64,000 nt of DNA, from NCBI RefSeq assembly GCF_019357415.1, contig NZ_CP048410.1, positions 1,488,001 to 1,552,000 of the forward strand, in the 5' to 3' direction. The notes beneath the pieces were generated by a model that saw nothing but the letters and a program-made list of their open reading frames with translations, ran no database searches and had not been told where the DNA came from. The number at the start of each line of letters is the position of its first letter. Within the stretch, counting starts at the first letter, position 1. The position numbers were made by a program, and so were the translations under genes. This DNA comes from Gramella sp. MT6 (GTDB lineage Bacteria > Bacteroidota > Bacteroidia > Flavobacteriales > Flavobacteriaceae). Positions 27,967 through 35,017 of the stretch are shown here, piece after piece.

Positions 27967-27994
27967 AAAAAGCCACTCGAAAGAGTGGCTTTTT
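27967..27994. terminator. Bidirectional terminator between convergent genes
   Basis: 12-bp perfect stem AAAAAGCCACTC/GAGTGGCTTTTT closed by a GAAA tetraloop. A T run follows on both strands. It serves the antiporter gene (plus) and the SYLF gene (minus). Confidence 0.93.
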
Positions 27995-28013
27995 AATTCT
28001 TTATTTGAAAGAA

Positions 28014-28559
28014 TTACATTTCTGTGTATCCAAATCTTTGTCCGGCAACAGATACTCCTACCATTGCTCCTGCTTTTGGCATTGTAACTACAGCCACACC
28101 ATCCTGAAAGGTTACCGTCTTGGATTTTCCTTTTTCAATTGCGACAGCTGAGGCGTTTGCAGAAAGTTCATATTCACCTCTTTTAAAATCTTCAAGGTCT
28201 TCTTGATTCTTGAAGAAAAGAACTTCTCTATAAGCTTTACCACCTACCTGAAGTCCTACATCTACTTGTTTCAGGTTAGCGTAACCAACGTTTTGGCCGT
28301 TTTCATAAACTATTCCGTTTCCAGAAGCGCCTCCAATAACATAAGCTCCTTTTCCAACATTCGGGAAAATAGCATAACCTGCAGAATTAGTAAATAGCTC
28401 TGCTACATTAGCATCTGCCTGAATCATCGCAGCTTTTGCCTCTGTGGCGTCTTGCATCAGGGTGTCTGCATCACCAGCTTTTCCAGGTCCGCAACTTACT
28501 ATTGTAATAAATAAGGCCAATAGACCTATTTTACTTAAGTAACTATTTAAATTTTTCAT
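28014..28559 (-). CDS. SYLF-domain (YSC84-like) lipoprotein
   Basis: 181 residues. The lipobox ITIVSC (Cys23) is followed by a linker and a SYLF/Ysc84 domain: ELFTNSAGYAIFPNVGKGAYVIGGASGNGIVYENG, VDVGLQVGGKAYREVLFF, and the end VTMPKAGAMVGVSVAGQRF. SYLF domains bind lipids or phosphoinositides in eukaryotes and are found as periplasmic or secreted proteins in bacteria, with no settled role. Single-gene unit, terminated by the shared hairpin at 27967-27994. Confidence 0.88.
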   Translation of the reverse strand: MKNLNSYLSKIGLLALFITIVSCGPGKAGDADTLMQDATEAKAAMIQADANVAELFTNSAGYAIFPNVGKGAYVIGGASGNGIVYENGQNVGYANLKQVDVGLQVGGKAYREVLFFKNQEDLEDFKRGEYELSANASAVAIEKGKSKTVTFQDGVAVVTMPKAGAMVGVSVAGQRFGYTEM

Positions 28560-28961
28560 AATAATTGATTTTTTGGTTTAGTGCCAATGTAGAAGATACT
28601 ATTACCAAAGCCTGTTAATGGGTAGTTATTTAATAAAGGTTTAATGACCAATTAAGAATAATGTTAAAATCGAATTCTGGCGGGATTCAGTGTTTATGGA
28701 GCATATTTTTTGCACTTGTTTTGGCTGTAGATTTATCCCTTTAATCTCTAATAGATATTTTGTAGTAATAATCATACTGCAATTGAGAAATAGTCTCGTA
28801 ATGTGTTAAGCAGTAGTATTTTAACAATTGTTTTATTTTAATGTATAATGCTAATATTTTTCTTCATAGAGTCAATTCTATTAACTCTATAGGAATATAT
28901 TTGTTATAGAATTTAGTTAAAGAATAAAGGGGTGCGATATTGTAGGGAGTCGCCCCCTTTT
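28560..28961. other. 402-bp gap: operator-like repeat, plus-strand promoter and hairpin
   Basis: No gene seen. Three features lie at the right end. ATAGAGT (28866-28872) and ACTCTAT (28884-28890) form an inverted repeat with 11 bp between. An exact -7 match TATATTTG is at 28896-28903 on the plus strand. A hairpin at 28926-28960 (AAAGGGG-TGCGA against TCGC-CCCCTTT, with one bulge) runs into TTTTTC on the plus strand. Together they could make a transcript of about 50 nt ending at the 3' end of the repressor gene; equally the hairpin could be the terminator of the minus-strand XRE operon. The left 300 bp is AT-rich and I see nothing in it. Confidence 0.4.
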
Positions 28962-29156
28962 TCATTTCTCTTCCTCAAATATTTCTTCTATAGGTTTTCT
29001 GAAAAGTTTAGAGATCTTAAATGCCAGTGGTAAACTGGGATCAAACTTACCTTTTTCAATAGCATTGATCGTCTGCCTGGAAACGGCCAATTTATCTGCT
29101 AACTGTGCTTGTGTTAGATCGAACTCCGCACGTAAGACTTTGATCTTGTTCTTCAT
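28962..29156 (-). CDS. XRE-family transcriptional regulator, minimal HTH
   Basis: 64 residues, essentially one helix-turn-helix domain: RAEFDLTQAQLADKLAVSRQTINAIEKGKFDPSLPLAFKISKLF, followed by KPIEEIFEEE. This is the YgzD/YozG-like Cro/CI subtype. Its start overlaps the stop of the membrane protein gene (ATGA), so the two are co-translated. Such pairs are usually autoregulated; inverted repeats of the type TGTAAA-N6-TTTACA lie right upstream of the operon. Confidence 0.92.
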   Translation of the reverse strand: MKNKIKVLRAEFDLTQAQLADKLAVSRQTINAIEKGKFDPSLPLAFKISKLFRKPIEEIFEEEK

Positions 29157-29566
29157 CTGTATCTTAAATTTCCGATAATAATACCAGCCAAATAGGTTAA
29201 GCCTATAAGAATTACCAGGTGAGATATTTCTGCGTCATATCCTATCAAATTTGTGGTGTCAAGTAAAGAATAGCTTAACCCAAAAATTACTGCCACACCA
29301 AGGGTAATACTCATTGCTTCTAACTGTATCTTACGTTGTAGCTCATCCAGCGAATTTAAATGTTTTTTATTGGCATAGATGACTCCAATTCCTATTCCAA
29401 GGTTGACGAGAATACCAATTAAAGTGTTCGTGGGATTTTCTTGCCAGAGGAACAAAGGACCGAAGGTTACGATCGCCATGGAAATTACCCATGCCCCGGT
29501 CCATATGGCAAGATTCAATGTATTTTTTCTGCAATCTCTGGCCCAATTTTGAGGTTGTGTTTTCAT
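29153..29566 (-). CDS. Four-helix membrane protein paired with the XRE regulator
   Basis: 137 residues with about four transmembrane helices (VISMAIVTFGPLFLW, ILVNLGIGIGVIYA, ITLGVAVIFGLSYSLL, LVILIGLTYLAGIIIG) and a cytoplasmic segment NSLDELQRKIQLEA between helices two and three. This 'DELQRKIQLEA' signature is known from small membrane proteins that accompany minimal XRE regulators in many bacteria. It may sense a membrane signal or be the regulated product. First gene of the two-gene operon. Confidence 0.85.
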   Translation of the reverse strand: MKTQPQNWARDCRKNTLNLAIWTGAWVISMAIVTFGPLFLWQENPTNTLIGILVNLGIGIGVIYANKKHLNSLDELQRKIQLEAMSITLGVAVIFGLSYSLLDTTNLIGYDAEISHLVILIGLTYLAGIIIGNLRYR

Positions 29567-29580
29567 ACTAAAAAAATTAA

Positions 29581-29660
29581 TGTAAAGTTTCTTTTACAAA
29601 CATTATAAATTTATTTAAATATGAATGGTTTGCTTTACAAAAAGTAAATAAAACTTTACA
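29581..29660 (-). promoter_or_regulatory. Candidate autoregulatory operators of the XRE operon
   Basis: Right upstream of the operon start (29566) lies a perfect inverted repeat TGTAAA-N6-TTTACA (29581-29598). A second one, TTTAC-N5-GTAAA, is at 29634-29648, followed by another CTTTACA (29654-29660). The outer TGTAAAGTTT and AAACTTTACA form a larger inverted repeat across 80 bp. Repeated half-sites in the promoter of a Cro-like operon suggest binding by the operon's own repressor. Inference only. Confidence 0.5.
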
Positions 29661-29674
29661 TATTCAATTTTTAG

Positions 29675-29694
29675 TTGTCTGTCTATACAGACAA
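29675..29694. repeat. Perfect 20-bp interrupted palindrome
   Basis: TTGTCTGT (29675-29682), CTAT, ACAGACAA (29687-29694). Symmetry and 4-bp centre are typical of a TetR-type operator. No TetR gene lies nearby, so the binding protein would be encoded elsewhere. Confidence 0.5.
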
Positions 29695-29770
29695 ATTATT
29701 TTAAGATTAATACAGTTAAAACTTATAATTAGTAAGATAATCGTAAAAAAAGACGGGATTTTAGATTGAA

Positions 29771-29792
29771 AAATACCCCTTTATGGGTATTT
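29771..29792 (-). terminator. Hairpin with T run on the minus strand
   Basis: 8-bp stem AAATACCC/GGGTATTT with a 6-nt loop. On the minus strand the stem is followed by TTTTT-like sequence, about 200 bp upstream of the XRE operon start. It could be an attenuator or the end of an unseen minus-strand transcript. Confidence 0.35.
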
Positions 29793-29793
29793 C

Positions 29794-29950
29794 TTTGTGT
29801 TCTATCTATTACTAAATTAGCTTTTGTTAATTCGTATTCACGGAGTTAATTAAATTATTTCAATGTAGGGTAGAAATAATTTATTCTCAACCTATAATTC
29901 CGTGCTTGGATTAACCTTCAAAACCTTTCAGTTCGCTGAAAGGTTTTTGC
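29794..29950 (+). ncRNA. Candidate small RNA with promoter and UUCG-capped terminator
   Basis: TTTG (29794-29797), 20 bp, then TAGCTTTTG (29818-29826), a -7 box with one extra base; expected start near 29832. The transcript would end at a strong terminator: 12-bp stem AAAACCTTTCAG/CTGAAAGGTTTT with a TTCG tetraloop (29920-29947) and a T run. No open frame longer than about 20 codons lies between. CACGGA near 29839 can pair with TCCGTG near 29900. Expected length about 115 nt. The terminator has no upstream plus-strand gene to serve, which is the main argument. Confidence 0.45.
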
Positions 29951-30037
29951 TTTCATATAATTCACTTCAATAATTGAAATTCAGATAATTAAACAAATAT
30001 GAATTGTTTTTGCTAGCTTTAGTTAAATGATTCTTCG

Positions 30038-30481
30038 ATGGAAATTGATATTTATGAGTTTCTTTTAAAAATTGGTGCCGCCGCCTTTGCAGGTTTACTT
30101 ATGGGTTTGGAGAGACAGTTCAAAGGTAAACCTGCAGGTTTGAAAACGAACATGCTTGTATCCCTTGGAGCCAGTGGGTTCATTGTAATATCCCTGCTAT
30201 TTAGTGAAGCTGCCGGAACAGACATGACCAGGATTGTTGGTCAGGTAGTGGTTGGAGTCGGCTTTCTGGGAGCCGGCGTCATTCTGCATGGAGAAGAAGG
30301 AAAAAAAGTGGAGGGTCTTGCCACGGCTGCAACTATCTGGTGCAGTGCGGCTGCAGGTTGCTTCGCCGGATTTGGTTTATTTCTTCCTCTATTAATTTTT
30401 ACCGTTTTTGTAGTGGTAATTAATTTAGTGTTTGGATATTTGAATATAAAGCTGAAGAATCATACAAATCATGATAACTAG
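30038..30481 (+). CDS. MgtC/SapB-family membrane protein (short form)
   Basis: 147 residues with four hydrophobic helices. The MgtC/SapB signature is clear: GAAAFAGLLMGLERQFKGKPAGLKTNMLVSLGA, VGVGFLGAGVILH, and EGLATAATIWCSAAAGCFAGFG. It lacks the C-terminal ACT-like cytoplasmic domain of the longer forms. MgtC proteins modulate F-ATPase or magnesium homeostasis in some pathogens; here the role is unknown. The next gene starts 25 bp downstream and is likely co-transcribed. Confidence 0.92.
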   Translation: MEIDIYEFLLKIGAAAFAGLLMGLERQFKGKPAGLKTNMLVSLGASGFIVISLLFSEAAGTDMTRIVGQVVVGVGFLGAGVILHGEEGKKVEGLATAATIWCSAAAGCFAGFGLFLPLLIFTVFVVVINLVFGYLNIKLKNHTNHDN

Positions 30482-30506
30482 CTTTTAATTTAAAAAATGC
30501 TGATTT

Positions 30507-31133
30507 ATGTATATGAAGGATGAATTGAACAGTCAGAATATTAATATCACTGTTCCGGTTATTATAGGATACTCGGTTCTGGATAAATATCTCAGACAGA
30601 AATTAGTAGGAGAAATAATTAGCAAGGAGAGCTCTAACGGTAAAACGTCTAATTATGCCCAGGTTCTTGATGTTGCTATAAGCAAGAGCGAAGCCGAAGA
30701 CTATGATCTTTGTCTGGAAATTGATCTCCAAACCTTAACCAGCCTTTTCAAAAACAAACAGGTAAAGATATATTTCCATGCAGCCCTGGAACTGGACCGC
30801 GAAAATCAGCATATTTCATTAAAGGATTATGAGATAGACGGTAAGACCAAAAACTGGTTGGCAGATCAATTACTGGAAACTGTTTTGAATAAATGGATGT
30901 ATGACAAGCTTAAAAAGAAAATGAATTTCAATTTCATGCCTCAAATAGAAGAAAAGCTAGGATCTCTTAATGAAAAATTGGAAAATAAGCTGGAAGCCAA
31001 AGAAGGTGTTCATTTAATTGGCTCCTTAGATAACCTGGAGATCTCCAATCTTAAAGCAGGAGAAAATGAACTCTGGATCTCTGTATCTGTTACCGGCACG
31101 GGAATGGTAGAACTGGAAAAGCTAGAACTTTAA
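30507..31133 (+). CDS. DUF4403-like protein
   Basis: 208 residues, no signal peptide and no membrane segment. The pattern INITVPVIIGYSVLDKYLRQKLVGE, VKIYFHAALELDREN, DNLEISNLKAGENELWISVSVTGTGMVEL resembles the repeat of DUF4403/LEA-type lipid-transfer-like proteins, which normally are longer and exported, so this would be a single-repeat version. A helical Lys/Glu-rich segment (about 130-165) lies before the final strands. Assignment is tentative. Probably co-transcribed with the MgtC-like gene. Confidence 0.55.
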   Translation: MYMKDELNSQNINITVPVIIGYSVLDKYLRQKLVGEIISKESSNGKTSNYAQVLDVAISKSEAEDYDLCLEIDLQTLTSLFKNKQVKIYFHAALELDRENQHISLKDYEIDGKTKNWLADQLLETVLNKWMYDKLKKKMNFNFMPQIEEKLGSLNEKLENKLEAKEGVHLIGSLDNLEISNLKAGENELWISVSVTGTGMVELEKLEL

Positions 31134-31154
31134 TTTCTAAATCCTATCTTAAGC

Positions 31155-31197
31155 TGACAATCGTCATTATTCTTTAAAAAGGCGCATTATATTTTTG
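31155..31197 (+). promoter_or_regulatory. FNR/FixK-type site and promoter of hemN
   Basis: Perfect palindrome TGAC-AATC-GTCA (31155-31166), then -7 element TATTTTTG (31190-31197), an exact TAnnTTTG. The palindrome centre is 29.5 bp upstream of the T of the -7 box, the same distance as at seven other promoters in this window. If transcription starts 5-7 bp past the -7 box the site is centred near -42, the class II activator position. Confidence 0.8.
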
Positions 31198-31214
31198 ACC
31201 CTAAAATCAAGAAT

Positions 31215-32582
31215 ATGTTGCCTTCAAAATTGATCGGGAAATATAATATTCCCGGTCCACGATACACTAGTTATCCAACAGTTCCCTATTGGGACGATAA
31301 GCAGTTTTCTTTAAAAGAATGGAAATCTTCAATTGCCAGAAGTTTTAATGAGAGCAATGCTTCTGAAGGAATAAGCTTATATATTCATTTACCTTTTTGT
31401 GAAAGCCTTTGTACTTTTTGTGGTTGTAACAAAAGGATCACCAAAAATCATGGCGTTGAAATTCCTTATATACGCTCTGTTGTAAGGGAATGGGAAATGT
31501 ACTGTGATCTATTAGGAAAAAGGCCGGTAATAAAAGAACTTCATATTGGTGGAGGTACTCCAACTTTCTTTTCTGCGGAAAACCTTAGTTTGCTTATCAA
31601 TGGAATATTTAGCCTAGCTCGTAAGTCTGAGGATGCCGAATTGAGCTTTGAAGGACATCCCAATAATACAACTAAAGAGCATCTTGAAACCCTGGCTAGC
31701 CTTGGCTTTAGCAGGGTAAGTTATGGTGTACAGGATTATAATACAAAAGTACAGCACGCCATACATCGGATTCAACCTTTTGAAAATGTAAAATCGGCCA
31801 CTGATAATGCCCGGAAAGCAGGATTTTCTTCAGTAGGCCATGATATCATTTTCGGACTTCCTTTTCAAACTAAAGAAGATATTGTTCATACTATAGAGAG
31901 GACCATGGAATTAATGCCAGATCGAATAGCCTTTTATAGCTATGCCCATGTTCCATGGATCAAAGGAAATGGTCAGAGAGGTTTTAAAGATGAAGATCTT
32001 CCTGGGGCAGAGGAAAAAAGAGAACAATACGAAACCGGAAAGCAGATGTTGCTGGAAGCAGGTTATGTAGAAATTGGTATGGACCATTTTGCTTTAAGAT
32101 CTGATAGCTTGTTCAGGTCTGTGGAAAATAAAACCATACATCGCAATTTTATGGGGTATACCAGTTCCAAAACGCAGGCGATGATTGGCCTGGGAGTTTC
32201 AGCAATTAGTGACAGCTGGTATGGCTTCGCTCAGAATGTGAAGGGAGTGGAAGAATATGAAAAATTAGTATATGACGGAATCTTCCCGGTGTTCCGGGGG
32301 CATATACTTACAGAGGAAGATCTTGTAATTAGAAAACATATTCTTAATCTCATGTGTAAATTCAAGACTTCCTGGTATACTCGTAATGAATTCTTTACAG
32401 ATCTGCCAGATGTGTTGATAGGTTTAAGGGAAATGCAAAAAGACGGACTTATAGAAATAGATAGCAACTATCTGGTGGTAACCGAAAAGGGTAGACCATT
32501 TGTAAGGAATATTTGTATGGCTTTCGATAGAAGACTGCAAAGGAATAAACCTGAAACCAAATTATTTTCAATGACCGTTTAA
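31215..32582 (+). CDS. hemN: Oxygen-independent coproporphyrinogen III oxidase
   Basis: 455 residues, the full length of HemN. The radical-SAM cluster motif is in HLPFCESLCTFCGCNK (CxxxCxxC followed by xC as in HemN), preceded by the PRYTSYPTVPYW start typical of true HemN rather than HemW. The GGGTPTFF SAM-binding motif and the HemN C-terminal domain (MGYTSSKTQAMIGLGVSAIS) are present. It makes protoporphyrinogen IX without O2, needed for haem under low oxygen. The FNR-type promoter upstream fits this, as does the cbb3 oxidase cluster in the same region. Confidence 0.96.
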   Translation: MLPSKLIGKYNIPGPRYTSYPTVPYWDDKQFSLKEWKSSIARSFNESNASEGISLYIHLPFCESLCTFCGCNKRITKNHGVEIPYIRSVVREWEMYCDLLGKRPVIKELHIGGGTPTFFSAENLSLLINGIFSLARKSEDAELSFEGHPNNTTKEHLETLASLGFSRVSYGVQDYNTKVQHAIHRIQPFENVKSATDNARKAGFSSVGHDIIFGLPFQTKEDIVHTIERTMELMPDRIAFYSYAHVPWIKGNGQRGFKDEDLPGAEEKREQYETGKQMLLEAGYVEIGMDHFALRSDSLFRSVENKTIHRNFMGYTSSKTQAMIGLGVSAISDSWYGFAQNVKGVEEYEKLVYDGIFPVFRGHILTEEDLVIRKHILNLMCKFKTSWYTRNEFFTDLPDVLIGLREMQKDGLIEIDSNYLVVTEKGRPFVRNICMAFDRRLQRNKPETKLFSMTV

Positions 32583-32622
32583 AAGGAAGCGGCTTTTTTA
32601 TAATTTTATAGGTGATCTGATC

Positions 32623-33381
32623 TTATTTCATATCAAAAGCATTCACATATTTGCTTACATCTGCAATAGACTTGATGTCTAGTTTCTTTTTGATGTTTTT
32701 CCAATGTGTTCTCAAGGTTTCGATAGAAATAAATAATTGGTCGGCTACTTCTTGCTGGCGGAATCCCTTTGAGAAAATGACCATGATCTCTTTTTCTCTT
32801 TTGGTAAGCCTGGAATATTTGGAAATATTAGATTTTATGAAATTGTTTTCATCGATCACGTGACCTATAGATAACAGTGTACTTGTAATATCCTTGGAAG
32901 GTCTTTTGATCTTTATAATCGAATTTCCTTCTGCATCAACTCCTTCAAAAAGGATCTTGATGCTGGTACTGTTCTTACAATTGTCTTTTTGGCCATTTAA
33001 CCATTGTCTGGCCTCTTTTTCCGTCGCAAAATGAAGAGGATGAATAACAGAATTATCTTCTTCGAAATAGTTCATAACGCTTAAGTGTACGAGAACATCC
33101 TTACCCACTACAAAAGCAACTTTTTCATTTCCATAATTTACACCTGGGATATTCACATTTTCTTCTATCCACCTATGGGTTTCTAAATTGATTGGTAACT
33201 GAAAATTCTGTTGAAGCCAAAGTGTTTTTTCTGGGCAATATTTCTTATAAAGTTCAATGAATTCTAAAAACTCATCTTTTAATTTAGAATAGCATTTTGG
33301 TGATTTTTTCCAAAATTGAACAAAGCAATTATTTTCTTCTTCAAAATTGATCTGAAGAAATTCACTCTCATAAAGAATCAT
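32623..33381 (-). CDS. LuxR-type transcriptional regulator with N-terminal sensor domain
   Basis: 252 residues. The C-terminal 60 residues are a GerE/LuxR helix-turn-helix (SRLTKREKEIMVIFSKGFRQQEVADQLFISIETLRTHWKNI). Residues about 1-130 resemble the SpoIIAA-like/STAS domain also seen at 25837 (CFVQFWKKSPKCYSKLKDEFLEF, EKVAFVVGKDVLVHLSVMNYF, ATEKEARQWL). A middle PAS-like part (about 135-185) follows. There is no receiver domain. Ligand and targets unknown; it stands divergent from deoC with 278 bp between. Confidence 0.85.
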   Translation of the reverse strand: MILYESEFLQINFEEENNCFVQFWKKSPKCYSKLKDEFLEFIELYKKYCPEKTLWLQQNFQLPINLETHRWIEENVNIPGVNYGNEKVAFVVGKDVLVHLSVMNYFEEDNSVIHPLHFATEKEARQWLNGQKDNCKNSTSIKILFEGVDAEGNSIIKIKRPSKDITSTLLSIGHVIDENNFIKSNISKYSRLTKREKEIMVIFSKGFRQQEVADQLFISIETLRTHWKNIKKKLDIKSIADVSKYVNAFDMK

Positions 33382-33559
33382 TGTTTATCCATATTTTACA
33401 GTATTTCTGGAAGGTAAAGATTATATGATAAATTAGTGCTGAAAAATGCAAATGTTTTAGGTATTTCGCCAAAACCTGAACAAGATAAATAAATTTGGTT
33501 CCAGTTTATAATCTTTACCCTGGATAATATATTAATAAAATACCGAATCCCAATTTGTG

Positions 33560-33602
33560 TGATTTTGGTCATTTTTAAAAGGATCACAAGACCATATTTT
33601 TA
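33560..33602 (+). promoter_or_regulatory. FNR/FixK-type site and promoter of deoCD
   Basis: TGAT-TTTG-GTCA (33560-33571), which fits the TGAY-N4-RTCA form, and -7 box TATTTTTA (33595-33602, last base differs from consensus). Centre-to-T distance is 29.5 bp, exactly as in the other sites. The deoC ATG is 57 bp past the -7 box. Confidence 0.65.
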
Positions 33603-33659
33603 AGGCGTTAGAAACCTTTTGATTTAAAGCCCTATTTTTAATTATCAGAAACTAAATAT

Positions 33660-34307
33660 ATGTTACAATTGAAGGATTATATAGATCATACCTTATTGGC
33701 TGCAACAGCCACAGAGGCCGAGATCAGGAACTTGTGCGAAGAGGCAAAAGAGCATGGGTTTTATGCGGTTTGTGTTAATAGCAGTTATGTTTCTCTTGCA
33801 AAGGATTTTCTAAAAGATTCATCGGTAAAGCTTGCAGCTACTATAGGTTTTCCGTTAGGAGCCTCTTCAAGGCCTGCAAAAATTCAGGAAGCACGAACCG
33901 CAGTTTCAGATGGGGCAAAGGAGATAGATATGGTCATTAATATTGGTTTTTTTAAAGATGGAAAGTATGATGAGGTTAGATCTGAAATTCAGGAAATTAA
34001 AAAAGCGATCGGTAATAAAATTCTTAAGGTCATCATAGAAACCTGTTATTTAACCGATAAGGAGATTGCCAAAGCCACAGAACTGGTGATGCAGGCCGGT
34101 GCTGAGTATGTGAAGACCTCTACTGGTTTTGGAAGTCGGGGCGCCAGTTTAAAGGATATCGAGATCATGAAGAAAGTGGTTAAAGACAAGGTGAAGATCA
34201 AAGCATCTGGTGGCATCAGAGACGCTGAAACTGCCAGTAAATATATAGACCTTGGCGTTTCCCGCATCGGAACTTCTTCAGGTATTAAAATTATTTCGAA
34301 TAAATAA
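33660..34307 (+). CDS. deoC: Deoxyribose-phosphate aldolase
   Basis: 215 residues. DeoC signatures are present: DHTLLAATATEAEI at the start, EIDMVINIGFFKDG, LKVIIETCYLTD, and the Schiff-base region VKTSTGFGSRGA with the second Lys in VKIKASGGIRD. It splits 2-deoxyribose-5-phosphate to glyceraldehyde-3-phosphate and acetaldehyde in deoxynucleoside breakdown. deoD follows after 9 bp. The upstream FNR-type site suggests induction at low oxygen. Confidence 0.96.
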   Translation: MLQLKDYIDHTLLAATATEAEIRNLCEEAKEHGFYAVCVNSSYVSLAKDFLKDSSVKLAATIGFPLGASSRPAKIQEARTAVSDGAKEIDMVINIGFFKDGKYDEVRSEIQEIKKAIGNKILKVIIETCYLTDKEIAKATELVMQAGAEYVKTSTGFGSRGASLKDIEIMKKVVKDKVKIKASGGIRDAETASKYIDLGVSRIGTSSGIKIISNK

Positions 34308-34316
34308 TCCAGCATC

Positions 34317-35015
34317 ATGAGTATTCATATTGAAGCAAAAAAAGGGGACATTGCAGAAACTGTACTTCTTCCCGGCGACCCTTTAAGGGCTAAATGGATT
34401 GCAGAAACATTCTTTGAAAATAGTGTTTGTTATAATGATGTTCGGGGGATGCTGGGGTATACCGGTACTTTTGAAGGTAAAAAGGTATCTGTTCAGGGTA
34501 CCGGCATGGGTATTCCTTCTGCGATGATCTATTGTCACGAACTAATAAAAGAATATGGTGTGAAAACCCTAATTAGGGTTGGGAGTGCCGGAGCATTTCA
34601 ACCAGACTTGAATTTAATGGATATCGTTATTGCCATGTCTGCATCTACAAATTCATCGGTAAACAGGGATCGTTTTAATGGAGCCGATTATGCTCCAACA
34701 GCAGATTTCGATCTATTGATGAAGGCTGTGGAATATGCCAGAGAGCACAAAATCGATTTTAGGGCCGGAAATGTACTTTCATCAGATATCTTCTATGACG
34801 ACGATCCTGATTATTACAAAAAATGGGCTGATCATGGTGTGCTTTGTGCGGAAATGGAAACTGCCGGAATGTATACCCTGGCAGCAAAATTCGGAGTAAA
34901 AGCCTTGTCTATACTTACAATTTCAGATTCACTGGTAAATGGAGAGGAGGTTTCTTCAGAAGTAAGGGAAAATAAATTAAATGAAATGGTCAGGATCGCG
35001 CTTAATACTTTTTAA
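34317..35015 (+). CDS. deoD: Purine nucleoside phosphorylase (hexameric type)
   Basis: 232 residues. Low-molecular-mass DeoD family: [72 protein letters not shown]. It converts purine (deoxy)nucleosides plus phosphate to base and (deoxy)ribose-1-phosphate. Together with DeoC it salvages deoxyribose into glycolysis. Ends 2 bp before the stop of the convergent DUF6544 gene. Confidence 0.96.
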   Translation: MSIHIEAKKGDIAETVLLPGDPLRAKWIAETFFENSVCYNDVRGMLGYTGTFEGKKVSVQGTGMGIPSAMIYCHELIKEYGVKTLIRVGSAGAFQPDLNLMDIVIAMSASTNSSVNRDRFNGADYAPTADFDLLMKAVEYAREHKIDFRAGNVLSSDIFYDDDPDYYKKWADHGVLCAEMETAGMYTLAAKFGVKALSILTISDSLVNGEEVSSEVRENKLNEMVRIALNTF

Positions 35016-35017
35016 GT

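Noticed and set aside
29675..29694. 20-bp palindrome as insertion-sequence end or att site
   Set aside because: No transposase or integrase nearby, no target duplication and no second copy seen in the window.
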